A DNA stretch of 64,000 nucleotides from Clostridium sp. (GCF_026168755.1 NZ_JAPFDR010000002.1:62001-126000), one strand, 5' to 3'; positions 1-11,744 are shown, counted from the first letter of the stretch. Made by a program: numbers and translations. Notes: generated by a model not told the origin, from the sequence alone.

Positions 1-397
1 CTCTATCAGCACCTAAAATATATTTTGCAATATTAAATAACTCTTTATCCTCTGTAACTAAATTTATATCATCATTAATATAACAAGCATATAACTGTAA
101 TAAATCATTTTGAGATAAGTTATTACTATTAAATTTATCCTTAGCCTTATAATCAAATATCATATAAAACCCACTTATATTTTCCTTTTCAACATCTATA
201 CTATATGGTAATAAATCACAAAATCTCTCACTTAAAACTTCTTTTCTTCTATACTCTTTTGTTTCTTTTATAGCTAATTCATTTAATATTTCTTTTAATA
301 TAAGCACCTTATTTTCTTTTAGTAGTTTATCTAAACTTTGATTATCCTTATCCCAAAGCTTAATTATTATATTAGTATCTAATAAATATTTTTTCAT
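1..397 (-). CDS. PIN-domain protein, partial at window edge
   Basis: The gene runs off the left edge; 132 codons are visible. The start reads MKKYLLDTNIIIKLW, the typical opening of a PIN-domain ribonuclease. The expected metal-binding acids are present: D7, E40, D98 and D117, the last in a VTEDKEL context. The family includes VapC toxins and chromosomal RNases. A short GGAGAAG ribosome site precedes the ATG at 397. No small antitoxin-like ORF lies directly upstream (398-640 has no plausible ORF on this strand), so an antitoxin would have to follow beyond the edge or be absent. The fold call is firm; a toxin role is inference only. Confidence 0.8.
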   Translation of the reverse strand, partial: MKKYLLDTNIIIKLWDKDNQSLDKLLKENKVLILKEILNELAIKETKEYRRKEVLSERFCDLLPYSIDVEKENISGFYMIFDYKAKDKFNSNNLSQNDLLQLYACYINDDINLVTEDKELFNIAKYILGADR

Positions 398-593
398 TTG
401 TCCTTCTCCTTTTATAACATAATCATTTTAATTATAAACAAATATCTCCAAATATAAAATATAATTAAATTCATTTCATATTTCTTTTAAATCATTACTA
501 GTATATTGGTAGCCTAAGTCACTCTATAATATTAATTTCTTACTTTTATTTATACAATCTGAAGATTAATTTAAAAGTAATAACTAAAAAAAT

Positions 594-627
594 AAGGTAA
601 CTCTAATTAATTGCCAAGAGTTACCTT
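594..627 (-). terminator. Rho-independent terminator of the 123-aa gene
   Basis: An 11-base stem (AAGGTAACTCT paired with AGAGTTACCTT) is followed on the minus strand by a T-rich run. It sits just downstream of the stop at 641. Confidence 0.75.
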
Positions 628-640
628 TAAATGTTAATTA

Positions 641-1012
641 TTATGCACAAGAATTTGTTTTTTTATCTACTTCTGAATAATAGTTTATTATATTTATTAT
701 AAAATTTCTTGTATCAAAATTTAATTTTTTTGTGCTTGAAATCTCTTTAACTGAAAATTGTTTTGTAAAAAAACTATATGCTAATTCAGCTAAAAATCTT
801 GATGTACTTACTATTCTTGAATCATTTAATAATTCTTTAAACATTATATTTGTTCCTACTATATATTCCTTAGCAACTGTATAAACTTCGTTAATACTTA
901 ATAATTTTAATACTATATATAAATCTTTATTTAATTTTCCCATAAAGTTTTGAACTATTTCAACATAATTTTTTTCATGATATGAATCTACAAACTGTAA
1001 GTTTTTTCCCAT
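641..1012 (-). CDS. Unrecognised 123-aa protein
   Basis: I do not recognise this family. The protein is soluble-looking, with no signal peptide or membrane segment, and is predicted mostly helical. It contains a run of small polar and aromatic residues (residues 65-85) and ends in CA. An AGGTGA ribosome site lies 7 bases before the ATG at 1012, and a strong terminator follows the stop, so it looks like a real single-gene transcript. Base composition matches its neighbours. Function unknown. Confidence 0.6.
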   Translation of the reverse strand: MGKNLQFVDSYHEKNYVEIVQNFMGKLNKDLYIVLKLLSINEVYTVAKEYIVGTNIMFKELLNDSRIVSTSRFLAELAYSFFTKQFSVKEISSTKKLNFDTRNFIINIINYYSEVDKKTNSCA

Positions 1013-1180
1013 ATTAAATCACCTCTATAAATATTTTAATTAATCAATTTGTCAATTGGGTTACAATCTTCTTAATTTATTCTTAAATATTATTAACTTT
1101 TTTATTAACATAATAAACTTTTCCCCTTTTTATTATACTGTATAAATCACCCGTTGTAAATGTTTACTTAATCTTTCAAG

Positions 1181-1229
1181 TAGAACTCTATTTCCTAATT
1201 AACAATATTAATTTGAAAATAGAGTTCTA
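1181..1229 (-). terminator. Hairpin downstream of the coiled-coil gene
   Basis: A perfect 13-base stem (TAGAACTCTATTT paired with AAATAGAGTTCTA) surrounds a loop of about 23 bases. It starts 9 bases after the stop at 1238. The T tract on the minus strand is weak, so it may act as a 3' end stabiliser rather than a strong terminator. Confidence 0.5.
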
Positions 1230-1237
1230 ACACACTT

Positions 1238-2482
1238 TTATTTTTTAAACTTTAATCCAAACTTATCTTTTAATCTTGTCCATATATTTGAATCATAATC
1301 ATCATCATCTTCTTCATCTATATAATATTGATCTCTTTCTTTATATTCCTCTTTTGAATTGTTAAATTCATAGCTTTGTTCTTGTTTATTATCAAAAATA
1401 TTTTCTTTTTCTATATTTTGAATTTTAAACTCATTATCCTTTGACAACTTAATATTCAGACCTAATACATATATAGAACTTTCTAACATATATAGTTTTT
1501 CTGTAGTATTGCAATATAAACCTTCAACTAGCTTATAACTTTCCTTATCTCTTTCTTTAACCCACCCTTTTAAAGTTAAACTCCCTTCTCCTTGTTTTAT
1601 ATCTTTAATAGAATATACTCCATCAAAAACTTTATATGAAATACTCTTAATTTTATCTATTATTTTACCTCTTAAAATTGTATCTAATCCATTGAACAAA
1701 TTTTTATTATCTATTATTTTCATTGAAACTGTTTCTTTTGCCTGCTGATATATAGGATATTCTTTTTCTTGTATTAACATCATTAATAACTTTACTTCAT
1801 TAACATCAGAATAATAAAACTCATTTATTACGTTACTTTTCTCAAGTAATTCTTCTAATTTATTATAAAAATATCCTAAGTACAACAACAATATTTTTTC
1901 TTCATTTGTTATATTAGCTTCTATAAACTCTATTTTACCTAATATTTCATTTAAAATTTCTATAGACTGATAATTTTTATTTTCTATAAATACTGATTTT
2001 AAATTTTCTATTAATATTAACTTATCTTTAGTCTCTTCTTCCTCTTCAATAGTATTTACTACTAATTCTTCAGTTGCTATTTCATTAATATTCTGTTTTT
2101 CTTCATAATTCGTTACTTCATTCATAATTTTATTTATAGATTCTTCTATAGATTTACCATCATCTATAGCCTTATTCTTATCTATGTATTTATCTTCATC
2201 TATCTCAACAATATCTATAGCAATATTATTCTCCTTTTCATCGCTTCTTATAAAACTTTTATTCTTTTTTTCTTCTAATACATTATCAACTATATCTATA
2301 ATAGAATCATTAATATCTTTTTTCAATTCTCTTAGTTCTATTTTTATTTTTTCTATTTCTTCATTAGCCAATTTTAATTTTAGTTTTTGATTTTCTATTT
2401 GAATTTCTTTTTCTTCAATTACTTTTAATAACTCTCTTTTATTCATTACTTTTTCATCTAATTTAAACTTTTCTCTCTCCAT
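1238..2482 (-). CDS. Unrecognised coiled-coil protein with acidic tail
   Basis: The 414-residue protein has no recognised catalytic domain. Residues about 12-70 are a charged heptad-like coiled coil rich in Glu, Lys, Ile and Leu. A low-complexity acidic linker follows to about residue 150, then a more globular region (about 155-345). The end is strongly acidic (DEEDDDD) followed by a basic amphipathic tail (RLKDKFGLKFKK). No signal peptide or transmembrane segment is seen, so it is probably cytosolic and may act as a scaffold. It is a single gene on the minus strand, flanked by unrelated genes. Function unknown. Confidence 0.65.
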   Translation of the reverse strand: MEREKFKLDEKVMNKRELLKVIEEKEIQIENQKLKLKLANEEIEKIKIELRELKKDINDSIIDIVDNVLEEKKNKSFIRSDEKENNIAIDIVEIDEDKYIDKNKAIDDGKSIEESINKIMNEVTNYEEKQNINEIATEELVVNTIEEEEETKDKLILIENLKSVFIENKNYQSIEILNEILGKIEFIEANITNEEKILLLYLGYFYNKLEELLEKSNVINEFYYSDVNEVKLLMMLIQEKEYPIYQQAKETVSMKIIDNKNLFNGLDTILRGKIIDKIKSISYKVFDGVYSIKDIKQGEGSLTLKGWVKERDKESYKLVEGLYCNTTEKLYMLESSIYVLGLNIKLSKDNEFKIQNIEKENIFDNKQEQSYEFNNSKEEYKERDQYYIDEEDDDDYDSNIWTRLKDKFGLKFKK

Positions 2483-2601
2483 ACTTTATCCTACTATCTT
2501 CTTTTAGATTAATATATTTATAAATACATTATACCACTAAACTATACTATTTAAAGTTACAAAATAGTTACACCCAGCTTATCTTCTTATCATTTAACCT
2601 C

Positions 2602-3105
2602 TTATATTAATTTTTCAAAAGCTATTCTTTCACTTCCATCTTCTAAATATATTATTCCACAATATTTAAAAGTGTTTTTCTCAAGTAACTTTTGCATTGA
2701 AATATTATCTTTATGTGTATCTATTTTTATACTAGTTACTCCATTTTCTTTACATAAACCTTCTACTTCTTTAATTATAGCTGATGCAATTCCTTTACCT
2801 TTAGCTTTTTCACTAACAGCAATTCTATGTATAACAGCATAATCCCCATTATTTAACCATTGTCCATTATATATATTTTTATATGTTTCATCCTCTTCAA
2901 ATGAAACCATTGCTGTTGCTAATATCTTATTTTCACTTTCTAATACATAACTACTATTATTTTTGATATCAGTATATATAGTGTCACTATTTGGATAACC
3001 ATCTTGCCATTGATTTATTATATTTTTCTTAAAATATTCCTTTGCCTCATTTATTATCTTCATTACATTATTTATATCTTCTATAGTTGTCTTTCTAAAA
3101 TTCAT
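2602..3105 (-). CDS. GNAT family N-acetyltransferase
   Basis: At 167 residues this is a full-length single-domain GNAT acetyltransferase, which transfers an acetyl group from acetyl-CoA to an amine. The acetyl-CoA-binding motif A is clear at residues 92-112, with the KGKGIA loop at 102-107 corresponding to the family R/QxxGxG/A motif. The later NISMQKLLEKNTFKYCG segment (134-150) matches motif B. The start at 3105 is supported by GAGGAG 6 bases upstream. The acceptor substrate cannot be deduced, and neither neighbour suggests one. Confidence 0.85.
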   Translation of the reverse strand: MNFRKTTIEDINNVMKIINEAKEYFKKNIINQWQDGYPNSDTIYTDIKNNSSYVLESENKILATAMVSFEEDETYKNIYNGQWLNNGDYAVIHRIAVSEKAKGKGIASAIIKEVEGLCKENGVTSIKIDTHKDNISMQKLLEKNTFKYCGIIYLEDGSERIAFEKLI

Positions 3106-3431
3106 ATGTACTCCTCTATAAATAGTATTAATTTTTTACTATATATTTACTCTTTAATTATATAACAAAAGAGGGATAAAAGTATCCCCCTATGTAAATT
3201 TTAAAATACAAGATTTTTTTATTTTTTAAATAAAGAACTTACTTTTTCTTCAAATATTTGAACTTGCCTATTTATATACATTACTAATTATATCAATTTT
3301 ATTATAAACCCTCAAATAGTACATATAACTAAGAACTTTAAATAAAAAACAATTATCTACTACTTGCATTTTACACTTTTAAATATTTTATTACATTTAT
3401 TCTTTTTTTTGTTATATAATCTATATTAAGG
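3106..3431. other. AT-rich intergenic stretch
   Basis: This gap lies between the divergently read acetyltransferase and ldh. It holds only AT-rich spacer: no ORF with a ribosome site, no strong hairpin and no perfect Rex-type palindrome. The ldh promoter begins at its right end. Confidence 0.5.
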
Positions 3432-3460
3432 TTGATTTTTGTTTTTTAAATGCCTATAAT
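3432..3460 (+). promoter_or_regulatory. Sigma-A-type promoter of ldh
   Basis: TTGATT at 3432-3437 and a perfect TATAAT at 3455-3460 are separated by exactly 17 bases. The hexamers lie about 90 bases before the ldh ATG, leaving an AT-rich leader that contains the GAGGTG ribosome site. Confidence 0.75.
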
Positions 3461-3551
3461 ATATATTAAATAATAATAATTATTCCTTATATATATAATA
3501 TATTTTCCAAAATAGAAAATACTATATATATTAAATAAACGAGGTGAAGTT

Positions 3552-4490
3552 ATGAGTAAAATATCAATAATCGGCGCAGGTGCAATTGGTGCTACAACAG
3601 CATTTGCCTTATTACAAAAAGGAATAGCACGAGAAATTGTAATTAATGATATAAATCAAGAAAAAGCTCTAGGAGAAGTACTAGACTTAATGCATGGTAG
3701 TTCTTTGTGTAGGCCTTGTAATGTTACTTTAGGTACTTTAGAAGATACTAAGGATTCAGATATAATTATAATAACTGCTGGTTCTCCACAAAAACCTGGT
3801 GAAACTAGATTAGATTTAGTAGATAAAAACTACGCAATATTTAAAAGTTTTATTCCAAAACTTGCACAACTAAGTCCAAATTCAATATTATTAGTTGTAT
3901 CTAATCCTGTAGATGTTCTTTCATATATGACATATAAACTTTCCGGTTTCCCTAAAGAAAGAGTAATAGGTTCTGGTACTGTATTAGATACAGCAAGACT
4001 TAGAAGCTTACTTGGAAAGTATTTTGGAATTGATGGAAGAAATGTAGAAGGTTATGTTCTAGGTGAACATGGTGATAGCGAATTTGTAACTTGGTCATCA
4101 TTAATGATTGGTAGCATACCTGTAAAAAGCTTTTCTGAGCAAAATTCTATAGCTTGGGATAAGGAAACTGAAACTGTTATAGCTGAAGATGTTAAAAACT
4201 GTGCTTATGAAGTTATTAAAAGAAAAGGTGCCACTGCTTTTGCTGTTGCAATAGCTCTTGAAAGAATAGTTGAAGCTATTATTAGAGATGAAAAATCTAT
4301 TTTAACTGTTTCAACTTTATTAAATGACTATTATGGTGTTAATGATGCTTATTTAAGCGTTCCTACTATTCTTGGAAGAAATGGTATAGAAAAAGTTTTA
4401 AATATTCAATTATCACCTACTGAACAAGAAAAGTTTGTATCATCAGCTAATTTAATGAAGCAATATATAGATAGAATTAATGATAAATAA
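3552..4490 (+). CDS. ldh: L-lactate dehydrogenase
   Basis: This enzyme reduces pyruvate to L-lactate with NADH, regenerating NAD in fermentation. The 312-residue length is typical. The Rossmann glycine loop GAGAIG is at residues 8-13. The active-site loop arginine follows KPGET at residue 86, VSNPVD is at 116-121, and the LDTARLR segment (145-151) supplies the Asp/Arg pair. The catalytic histidine is H173 in GEHGDSE. These features separate LDH from malate dehydrogenase fairly well: residues around 80-82 are QKP rather than a malate-type pattern. GAGGTG precedes the ATG by 7 bases. It is a single gene with its own promoter and terminator. Confidence 0.93.
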   Translation: MSKISIIGAGAIGATTAFALLQKGIAREIVINDINQEKALGEVLDLMHGSSLCRPCNVTLGTLEDTKDSDIIIITAGSPQKPGETRLDLVDKNYAIFKSFIPKLAQLSPNSILLVVSNPVDVLSYMTYKLSGFPKERVIGSGTVLDTARLRSLLGKYFGIDGRNVEGYVLGEHGDSEFVTWSSLMIGSIPVKSFSEQNSIAWDKETETVIAEDVKNCAYEVIKRKGATAFAVAIALERIVEAIIRDEKSILTVSTLLNDYYGVNDAYLSVPTILGRNGIEKVLNIQLSPTEQEKFVSSANLMKQYIDRINDK

Positions 4491-4497
4491 AATTAAT

Positions 4498-4531
4498 AAA
4501 AAACTGTATCACAATTTGATACAGTTTTTTA
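4498..4531 (+). terminator. ldh terminator
   Basis: AAAACTGTATC pairs with GATACAGTTTT across a 7-base loop and is followed by T residues. It lies 8 bases after the ldh stop. Confidence 0.85.
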
Positions 4532-4591
4532 TTAAATTAAGTTTATTATATCCATCATAAGATAATACTTTTTTAAATAACTAAATAAATT

Positions 4592-6139
4592 TTATAAAAC
4601 TCTTCTAGCTCTACCAATTGAACTCCACGGAACATCAGTTATTCTTATTGTTTTACCAGAATTCGGAGATTCTATCCATTGTCCATTTCCTATATACATA
4701 CCAACATGTCCTAAATCGCTATAGAACAATAAATCACCTGGTTGTACATTATCTAATGATACTTCTACTCCGCTTTTTATTTGGTCATAAGTTGTTCTTC
4801 CAATACTTATATTAGCTTTACTAAATCCCCATTGCATAAATCCTGAACAATCGAACATTCTTACTCCACTATCAACGTATTGATATAAAGTATCATACTT
4901 ACCTGCAGAAGCATAATCTGGGAACCTACTCTTTAATGTTTGTATTGATGCGCTAGTAACTAATTCTCCTGAACCACCATAAGCATATGGAGAGCCAATA
5001 TGAGATTTTAATTCTTCTAATACAATGTTATATGCATTAGAAACAGAAGTATTACTATTGTTTCCAATACTATTATCACTTCCAGTAGATATTTTTATAT
5101 AATCTGCACTTACATATCCTACTGAACCCTTAAAATTAATTTTATACCAATTTCCTTCTTTTCCAGTTATATTAACAGTTTCATTATTAAGTAAATATCC
5201 TAATACTACTGCACTTGAAGAAGCCTGCTTTCTTACTCTTAGATTAGAAGTAACATTTGTAACAACCCCTACAGAATTCATTGTTTGAGAAGAATTATTA
5301 CTATCTGCTGTTGAATTACTATCCCCATTATTTGAATTTGATTCTGAAGATGGTTTGTTTTCAGTTATATAATCCTTATGAACATACGCATATGATGAAT
5401 TATATTTAATTTTATACCAACTTCCAGTTTCACCTACTATATTTACAGAATTACCTGAATATAAAGTTCCTAAAACTGTTGAACTAGTAGATGCTTCTTT
5501 ACGAACTCTAAGTCCTCCACTACTTACATTATAAACGTACCCAGTCTTGTTAATTTCAGCCTCTGAAGAATCAGTATTTCCTGTATTATTACTTTCTGTA
5601 TTATTGATTGAATCTCCATTAGTTGTGATATATTCTTTACTTACATAACCGTATCCACTGTTATATTGTATTTTATACCATTCTCCTTCTGATCCAACTA
5701 TATTTACTTCAGTATTGTTAGTAAGATATCCTAATATTGATGAACTTGTAGAAGCCCCACTTCTTACTCTTAAATTAGTAGATACATTATAGACCTTACC
5801 TTTTGTTGATATTGCTGAAGATGCTGAGATTTCTTTTACATAATCTCCATGAACATAACCAGTTATTCCGTTGTACTTAATTTGATACCAACTTCCACTT
5901 TTAGAAATGATGTCAAATGTACTACCATTTCTCATAGTTCCTAATACTGATGAGCTTGTACTTGCCGACTCTCTAATTCTTAAAGTTGAAGTTACATTGA
6001 TAACTTGTCCTTTGCTTATAGAAGCTACTTCTATTCCACTATTTATTTCTGTAGCACTCGCTGGTACAGTTTTAACGGCTAAAATAGTTCCAACAACACC
6101 AGAAATAGCAATTATCTTTTTTATCTTTCTTTTCTGCAT
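4592..6139 (-). CDS. Secreted SH3 x4 / NlpC-P60 peptidoglycan hydrolase
   Basis: This is a cell-wall endopeptidase. A basic N terminus and hydrophobic segment ending near PASATE form a signal peptide. Four bacterial SH3 domains follow (roughly residues 40-105, 115-172, 200-260 and 288-350), each with LRVR..AS-SSVLG and WYKI.Y..GYV signatures, separated by Ser/Asn-rich linkers. The C-terminal about 150 residues are an NlpC/P60 cysteine peptidase with the nucleophile in MFDCSGF and the histidine in LGHVGMYIG. The family cleaves stem-peptide bonds, while SH3 domains bind wall. An ATG at 6151 abuts the GGGGG ribosome site with no spacer, so the ATG at 6139 is preferred. A single gene. Confidence 0.9.
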   Translation of the reverse strand: MQKRKIKKIIAISGVVGTILAVKTVPASATEINSGIEVASISKGQVINVTSTLRIRESASTSSSVLGTMRNGSTFDIISKSGSWYQIKYNGITGYVHGDYVKEISASSAISTKGKVYNVSTNLRVRSGASTSSSILGYLTNNTEVNIVGSEGEWYKIQYNSGYGYVSKEYITTNGDSINNTESNNTGNTDSSEAEINKTGYVYNVSSGGLRVRKEASTSSTVLGTLYSGNSVNIVGETGSWYKIKYNSSYAYVHKDYITENKPSSESNSNNGDSNSTADSNNSSQTMNSVGVVTNVTSNLRVRKQASSSAVVLGYLLNNETVNITGKEGNWYKINFKGSVGYVSADYIKISTGSDNSIGNNSNTSVSNAYNIVLEELKSHIGSPYAYGGSGELVTSASIQTLKSRFPDYASAGKYDTLYQYVDSGVRMFDCSGFMQWGFSKANISIGRTTYDQIKSGVEVSLDNVQPGDLLFYSDLGHVGMYIGNGQWIESPNSGKTIRITDVPWSSIGRARRVL

Positions 6140-6260
6140 ATTTTTCCACATCCCCCGCTTACTTAAATATATATTTTGACATAATAAATTATATATTTTT
6201 TCACTTTAATTTGCCATATTTTTTAGCATATTCTTCTTATTTTTTATTATTTTAAACAAA

Positions 6261-6812
6261 TTAAACTCTCTTTGCTAAAACATATCTTCTTAATCCACCA
6301 TATTTTAACTTATCTTGTTTAATTTCATAACCTAAACTCTTAAATGTGTTTACACTAAACTCATTATATGGTGATGCTGTAGCACATAATATCTTAGTAT
6401 CTTCTTTTACAGCAATTTTCTCCAATTCTTCACATATTATTTTTTGAAGCCTATTTCCTCTGTACTCTTCCTTGACTACAGTAGATTCTATTTGTCCTAC
6501 CTTTAATAATTCTTCATTATCTAATCCTATGTCATAGCCATAGTTAGATTTATCATAACCTTTTTTGGCATAAACCCCCATTGCAATAAGCTCGTCATCT
6601 TCTGTAACACATCCAATTATATTTCCATTTTTCTTTATATACTCTTCAAACTCTTCTCTTTCTGTATCAGCATATAGCTCTTTATTTTCAAGTCCATCTA
6701 TTATTATTTTTTGTAATTGCATAATTTTATCTAAATAAGATATACTTAGCTCTTTTAACTCAGCTTGAACTTCTACTCCATCTTTTCTTTTTAATTTTAA
6801 CATATTATTCAA
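6261..6812 (-). CDS. GNAT family N-acetyltransferase
   Basis: The 183-residue protein resembles GNAT acetyltransferases. The acetyl-CoA motif is at about residues 109-130 (QIESTVVKEEYRGNRLQKI), where RGNRLQ stands for the R/QxxGxG/A loop with the last glycine replaced. NEFSVNTFKSLGYE (about 150-163) matches motif B. The likely initiation codon is TTG at 6812, since GGAGGT lies exactly 6 bases upstream; the next ATG is 15 bases from it. The substrate is unknown. The degenerate acyl-CoA loop lowers confidence in activity, not in the fold. Confidence 0.75.
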   Translation of the reverse strand: MNNMLKLKRKDGVEVQAELKELSISYLDKIMQLQKIIIDGLENKELYADTEREEFEEYIKKNGNIIGCVTEDDELIAMGVYAKKGYDKSNYGYDIGLDNEELLKVGQIESTVVKEEYRGNRLQKIICEELEKIAVKEDTKILCATASPYNEFSVNTFKSLGYEIKQDKLKYGGLRRYVLAKRV

Positions 6813-6930
6813 ATCTATACCTCCAAACTTTTCTTCTACCTAATAAAAATTTTACTTTGTATATAACTAGAGTTTCAACATTATTTTTTATAAACTTTAA
6901 TGTAACTGTAACTATTAATGTAACTCTAAC

Positions 6931-6966
6931 AAAAAATGTAAGCTACCTCATTAGGAGACAGCTTAC
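6931..6966 (-). terminator. mntP terminator
   Basis: The minus-strand hairpin GTAAGCT..CTCCTAATGAGG..AGCTTAC is followed by TTTTTTG, directly after the mntP stop at 6971. Confidence 0.85.
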
Positions 6967-6970
6967 TTTG

Positions 6971-7615
6971 CTAAAATATACTGTGTATTAAATTCATTAT
7001 AATTCCGGTATGATCATTAAAAATATTTATACCTATAAGAATAAGAATAATTCCACCTATAAGTTCAGCATAATCCTTAAATATTCCACCAATTTTCTTG
7101 CCTGCAATAACCCCAATAAAACAGACTACAAATGTTATTACTCCAATAATTAATGATGAATAAACTATGTTAACACTTAAAAATGCAAAACCTACTCCAA
7201 TAGCTAAAGCATCTATACTTGTAGCAATGGCAAGAGTAGTTAATTCCTTATTTGATAACTCACTTTTACTTTCTTCTTCCTCTTCTAAAGTAGTACTTGC
7301 TTCATTTGCAGCTTCTTCTTTTTCAGTACTTGCTTCTTTACTATTCTCATAAAACTCATAAATCATCTTACCCCCTAAAATTGATAGTAATATTAAAGCA
7401 ATCCAATGATCTATAGCTTTTATATATCCTTGAAAGCTTATTCCTAACATCCATCCAATTAATGGCATTACCGCTTGAAAACATCCAAAGAATAAAGCTA
7501 TTTTTATAGCCATTCCCTTAGTTAAATTTTTCAAAGTCATTCCTTTAGTAACAGATACAGCAAATGCATCCATTGCTAAAGCAAATGCTGTAAGTACAAT
7601 TGTAATAATGTTCAT
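6971..7615 (-). CDS. mntP: Manganese efflux pump MntP
   Basis: MntP exports Mn2+ from the cytoplasm. The sequence has six hydrophobic segments in two three-helix halves. It carries the family aspartates in ALAMDAFAVS near the start and in SIDALAIGVGFA in the second half, plus conserved Gly-rich FFGxFQxxMPxxG. An acidic, Ser/Thr/Glu-rich loop of about 35 residues between the halves makes it somewhat longer (214 aa) than the usual 185-190. The chosen start is the ATG at 7615, 7 bases after GAGGAG; the GTG at 7630 would overlap that ribosome site. A probable manganese riboswitch precedes it. Confidence 0.93.
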   Translation of the reverse strand: MNIITIVLTAFALAMDAFAVSVTKGMTLKNLTKGMAIKIALFFGCFQAVMPLIGWMLGISFQGYIKAIDHWIALILLSILGGKMIYEFYENSKEASTEKEEAANEASTTLEEEEESKSELSNKELTTLAIATSIDALAIGVGFAFLSVNIVYSSLIIGVITFVVCFIGVIAGKKIGGIFKDYAELIGGIILILIGINIFNDHTGIIMNLIHSIF

Positions 7616-7662
7616 AATCATTCTCCTCACTATTATTTTCTCTTAAATTTTTACTTATATGC

Positions 7663-7795
7663 AAAAAAATAACGAGATTCATGGATGCAAAAAAAGCATC
7701 CATGAGTCTCGTTATTTAAGATTAAGCCAGGTTTTATTCAAAACCATTATGTTGACCTAACCACATTTACATGCTAACTACTCCCTCACAGGACC
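7663..7795 (-). promoter_or_regulatory. Probable yybP-ykoY manganese riboswitch with terminator
   Basis: Read on the minus strand, the leader contains GAGGGAGTAG (near 7789-7780), GTCAACATA (near 7754) and ACGAGAC (7712-7706), which match conserved blocks of the yybP-ykoY Mn2+-sensing element. The last block forms one arm of a terminator hairpin: AACGAGA.TCATGGATGC pairs with its near-perfect complement at 7671-7713, followed by T7. Sharing one strand between aptamer and terminator is the classic transcription-control layout, and the downstream gene is mntP. The match is made from memory of the consensus; paired-region details were not folded. Confidence 0.78.
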
Positions 7796-7825
7796 AATAT
7801 ATTATACTATTATATTATTTATATG

Positions 7826-8050
7826 TCAATTTTTTCTTTTCAAGTACTTTCCATATCCTTTTTCTCCTACAAACTCTCCATCCCTAGAAATTATCTTTCC
7901 CCTTAATATTGTAAATATAGGATATCCTTTAAGTCTAAATCCTTCATAAGATGTATAATCTACATTAGAGTGAGGGCTTTCAGTAGTCAAAGTAACTTTC
8001 TTATTAGGATCTATTATATTTAATATACCCTCTTTTTTATACCTATTCTA
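7826..8050 (-). pseudogene. 3' remnant of a dihydropyrimidinase/D-hydantoinase gene
   Basis: One frame encodes IIDPNKKVTL, VDYTSYEGFRLKGYP and ILRGKIISRDGEFVGEKG ending at the TGA at 7826. This is the recognisable C terminus of cyclic-amidohydrolase dihydropyrimidinases. Only about 70 residues remain. The part just upstream (KKEGILN directly followed by IIDP) lacks the usual GxDADI segment, suggesting a small deletion, and no start codon or ribosome site is present. The metal-binding histidines of the family would lie in the missing part, so this cannot be an active enzyme. Confidence 0.8.
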
Positions 8051-8110
8051 TATAAAATATCTTCTATACCATTAGCTTATATTCCTTGTATAGATATAAT
8101 CTAAATACTT

Positions 8111-11134
<3,024 letters not shown>

Positions 11135-11269
11135 CTAGCTTCTTCCTACTTTTTCATAATAACATTTTTACTTATCCTTTATATTTTATCACGATATTTA
11201 TCTTATGATTTAATTATCTACTTAAAATTTATATATTTGGTTAATATTTTCAATTGATTGTTTTTTAAA

Positions 11270-11305
11270 CTTACAATATACATGAATTTATATATATTGT
11301 AAGTT
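11270..11305 (-). terminator. Hairpin after the 84-aa gene
   Basis: ACTTACAATATA pairs perfectly with TATATTGTAAGT across a 12-base loop just downstream of the stop at 11324. The minus-strand tail TTTAAAAAAC is a weak T tract. Confidence 0.5.
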
Positions 11306-11323
11306 GTCTATTTATATATCTTC

Positions 11324-11578
11324 TTAATCTACTACCTCTTCATTCTTTTCTTTTGTTGCATTATTTATTGCCTCATTAACTTCATCTAAAACTTCACCTA
11401 AAACTTTATCTAGTTCATCTTTATCAGCAGTATTATCCTCTACATCATTATCACCATAATTGTTTCCACTATTATTGCCGCAATAGATACCTTTTTTAAT
11501 AGGTGCTATTAAAAAACATGCTACTGTTCCAGCCAAAAAACATGCCGCTCCAAATAAAATTTTTTCATTTTTATTCAT
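11324..11578 (-). CDS. Small membrane-anchored acidic protein, unknown
   Basis: The 84-residue protein has an N-terminal hydrophobic segment (about residues 8-27, ILFGAACFLAGTVACFLIAP), then a short basic KK stop-transfer and a Gly/Asn-rich stretch. A strongly acidic, Lys-containing helix (about 45-84, DELDKVLGEVLDEVNEAI) follows. This suggests a membrane-tethered helical tail, resembling small YtxH-like proteins, though I cannot assign it to that family with confidence. An AGGTTAAATG context gives a good ribosome site. Function unknown. Confidence 0.6.
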   Translation of the reverse strand: MNKNEKILFGAACFLAGTVACFLIAPIKKGIYCGNNSGNNYGDNDVEDNTADKDELDKVLGEVLDEVNEAINNATKEKNEEVVD

Positions 11579-11691
11579 TTAACCTTACCTCCAATATAAT
11601 TTACTTTCTTTAAACATATACCTTAGTTATATGTTTAATATTTTAATAATATTATTTACTTATAATTATTTAATAATATTTATACAAATTA

Positions 11692-11734
11692 AAACCCTAT
11701 CAAATATCACTACTTTAAATATTCAATAGGGTTT
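11692..11734 (-). terminator. Probable terminator of the debranching-enzyme gene
   Basis: AAACCCTAT pairs with ATAGGGTTT around a loop of about 25 bases, ending in TTTTAATT on the minus strand, 10 bases after the stop at 11745. Confidence 0.55.
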
Positions 11735-11744
11735 ATAAGTTATA

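Noticed and set aside
3361..3425. Rex site before ldh (TTGTTA at 3408)
   Set aside because: Only one half-site is present; no mirrored TAACAA at the right spacing.
4592..6139. DNA tandem repeat inside the wall hydrolase
   Set aside because: The repetition is explained by four diverged SH3 domains at protein level and is not a separate element.
5907..6179. Plus-strand 90-codon hydrophobic ORF opposite the SH3 protein
   Set aside because: It is the antisense shadow of Ser/Thr-rich repeats; no ribosome site or family resemblance.
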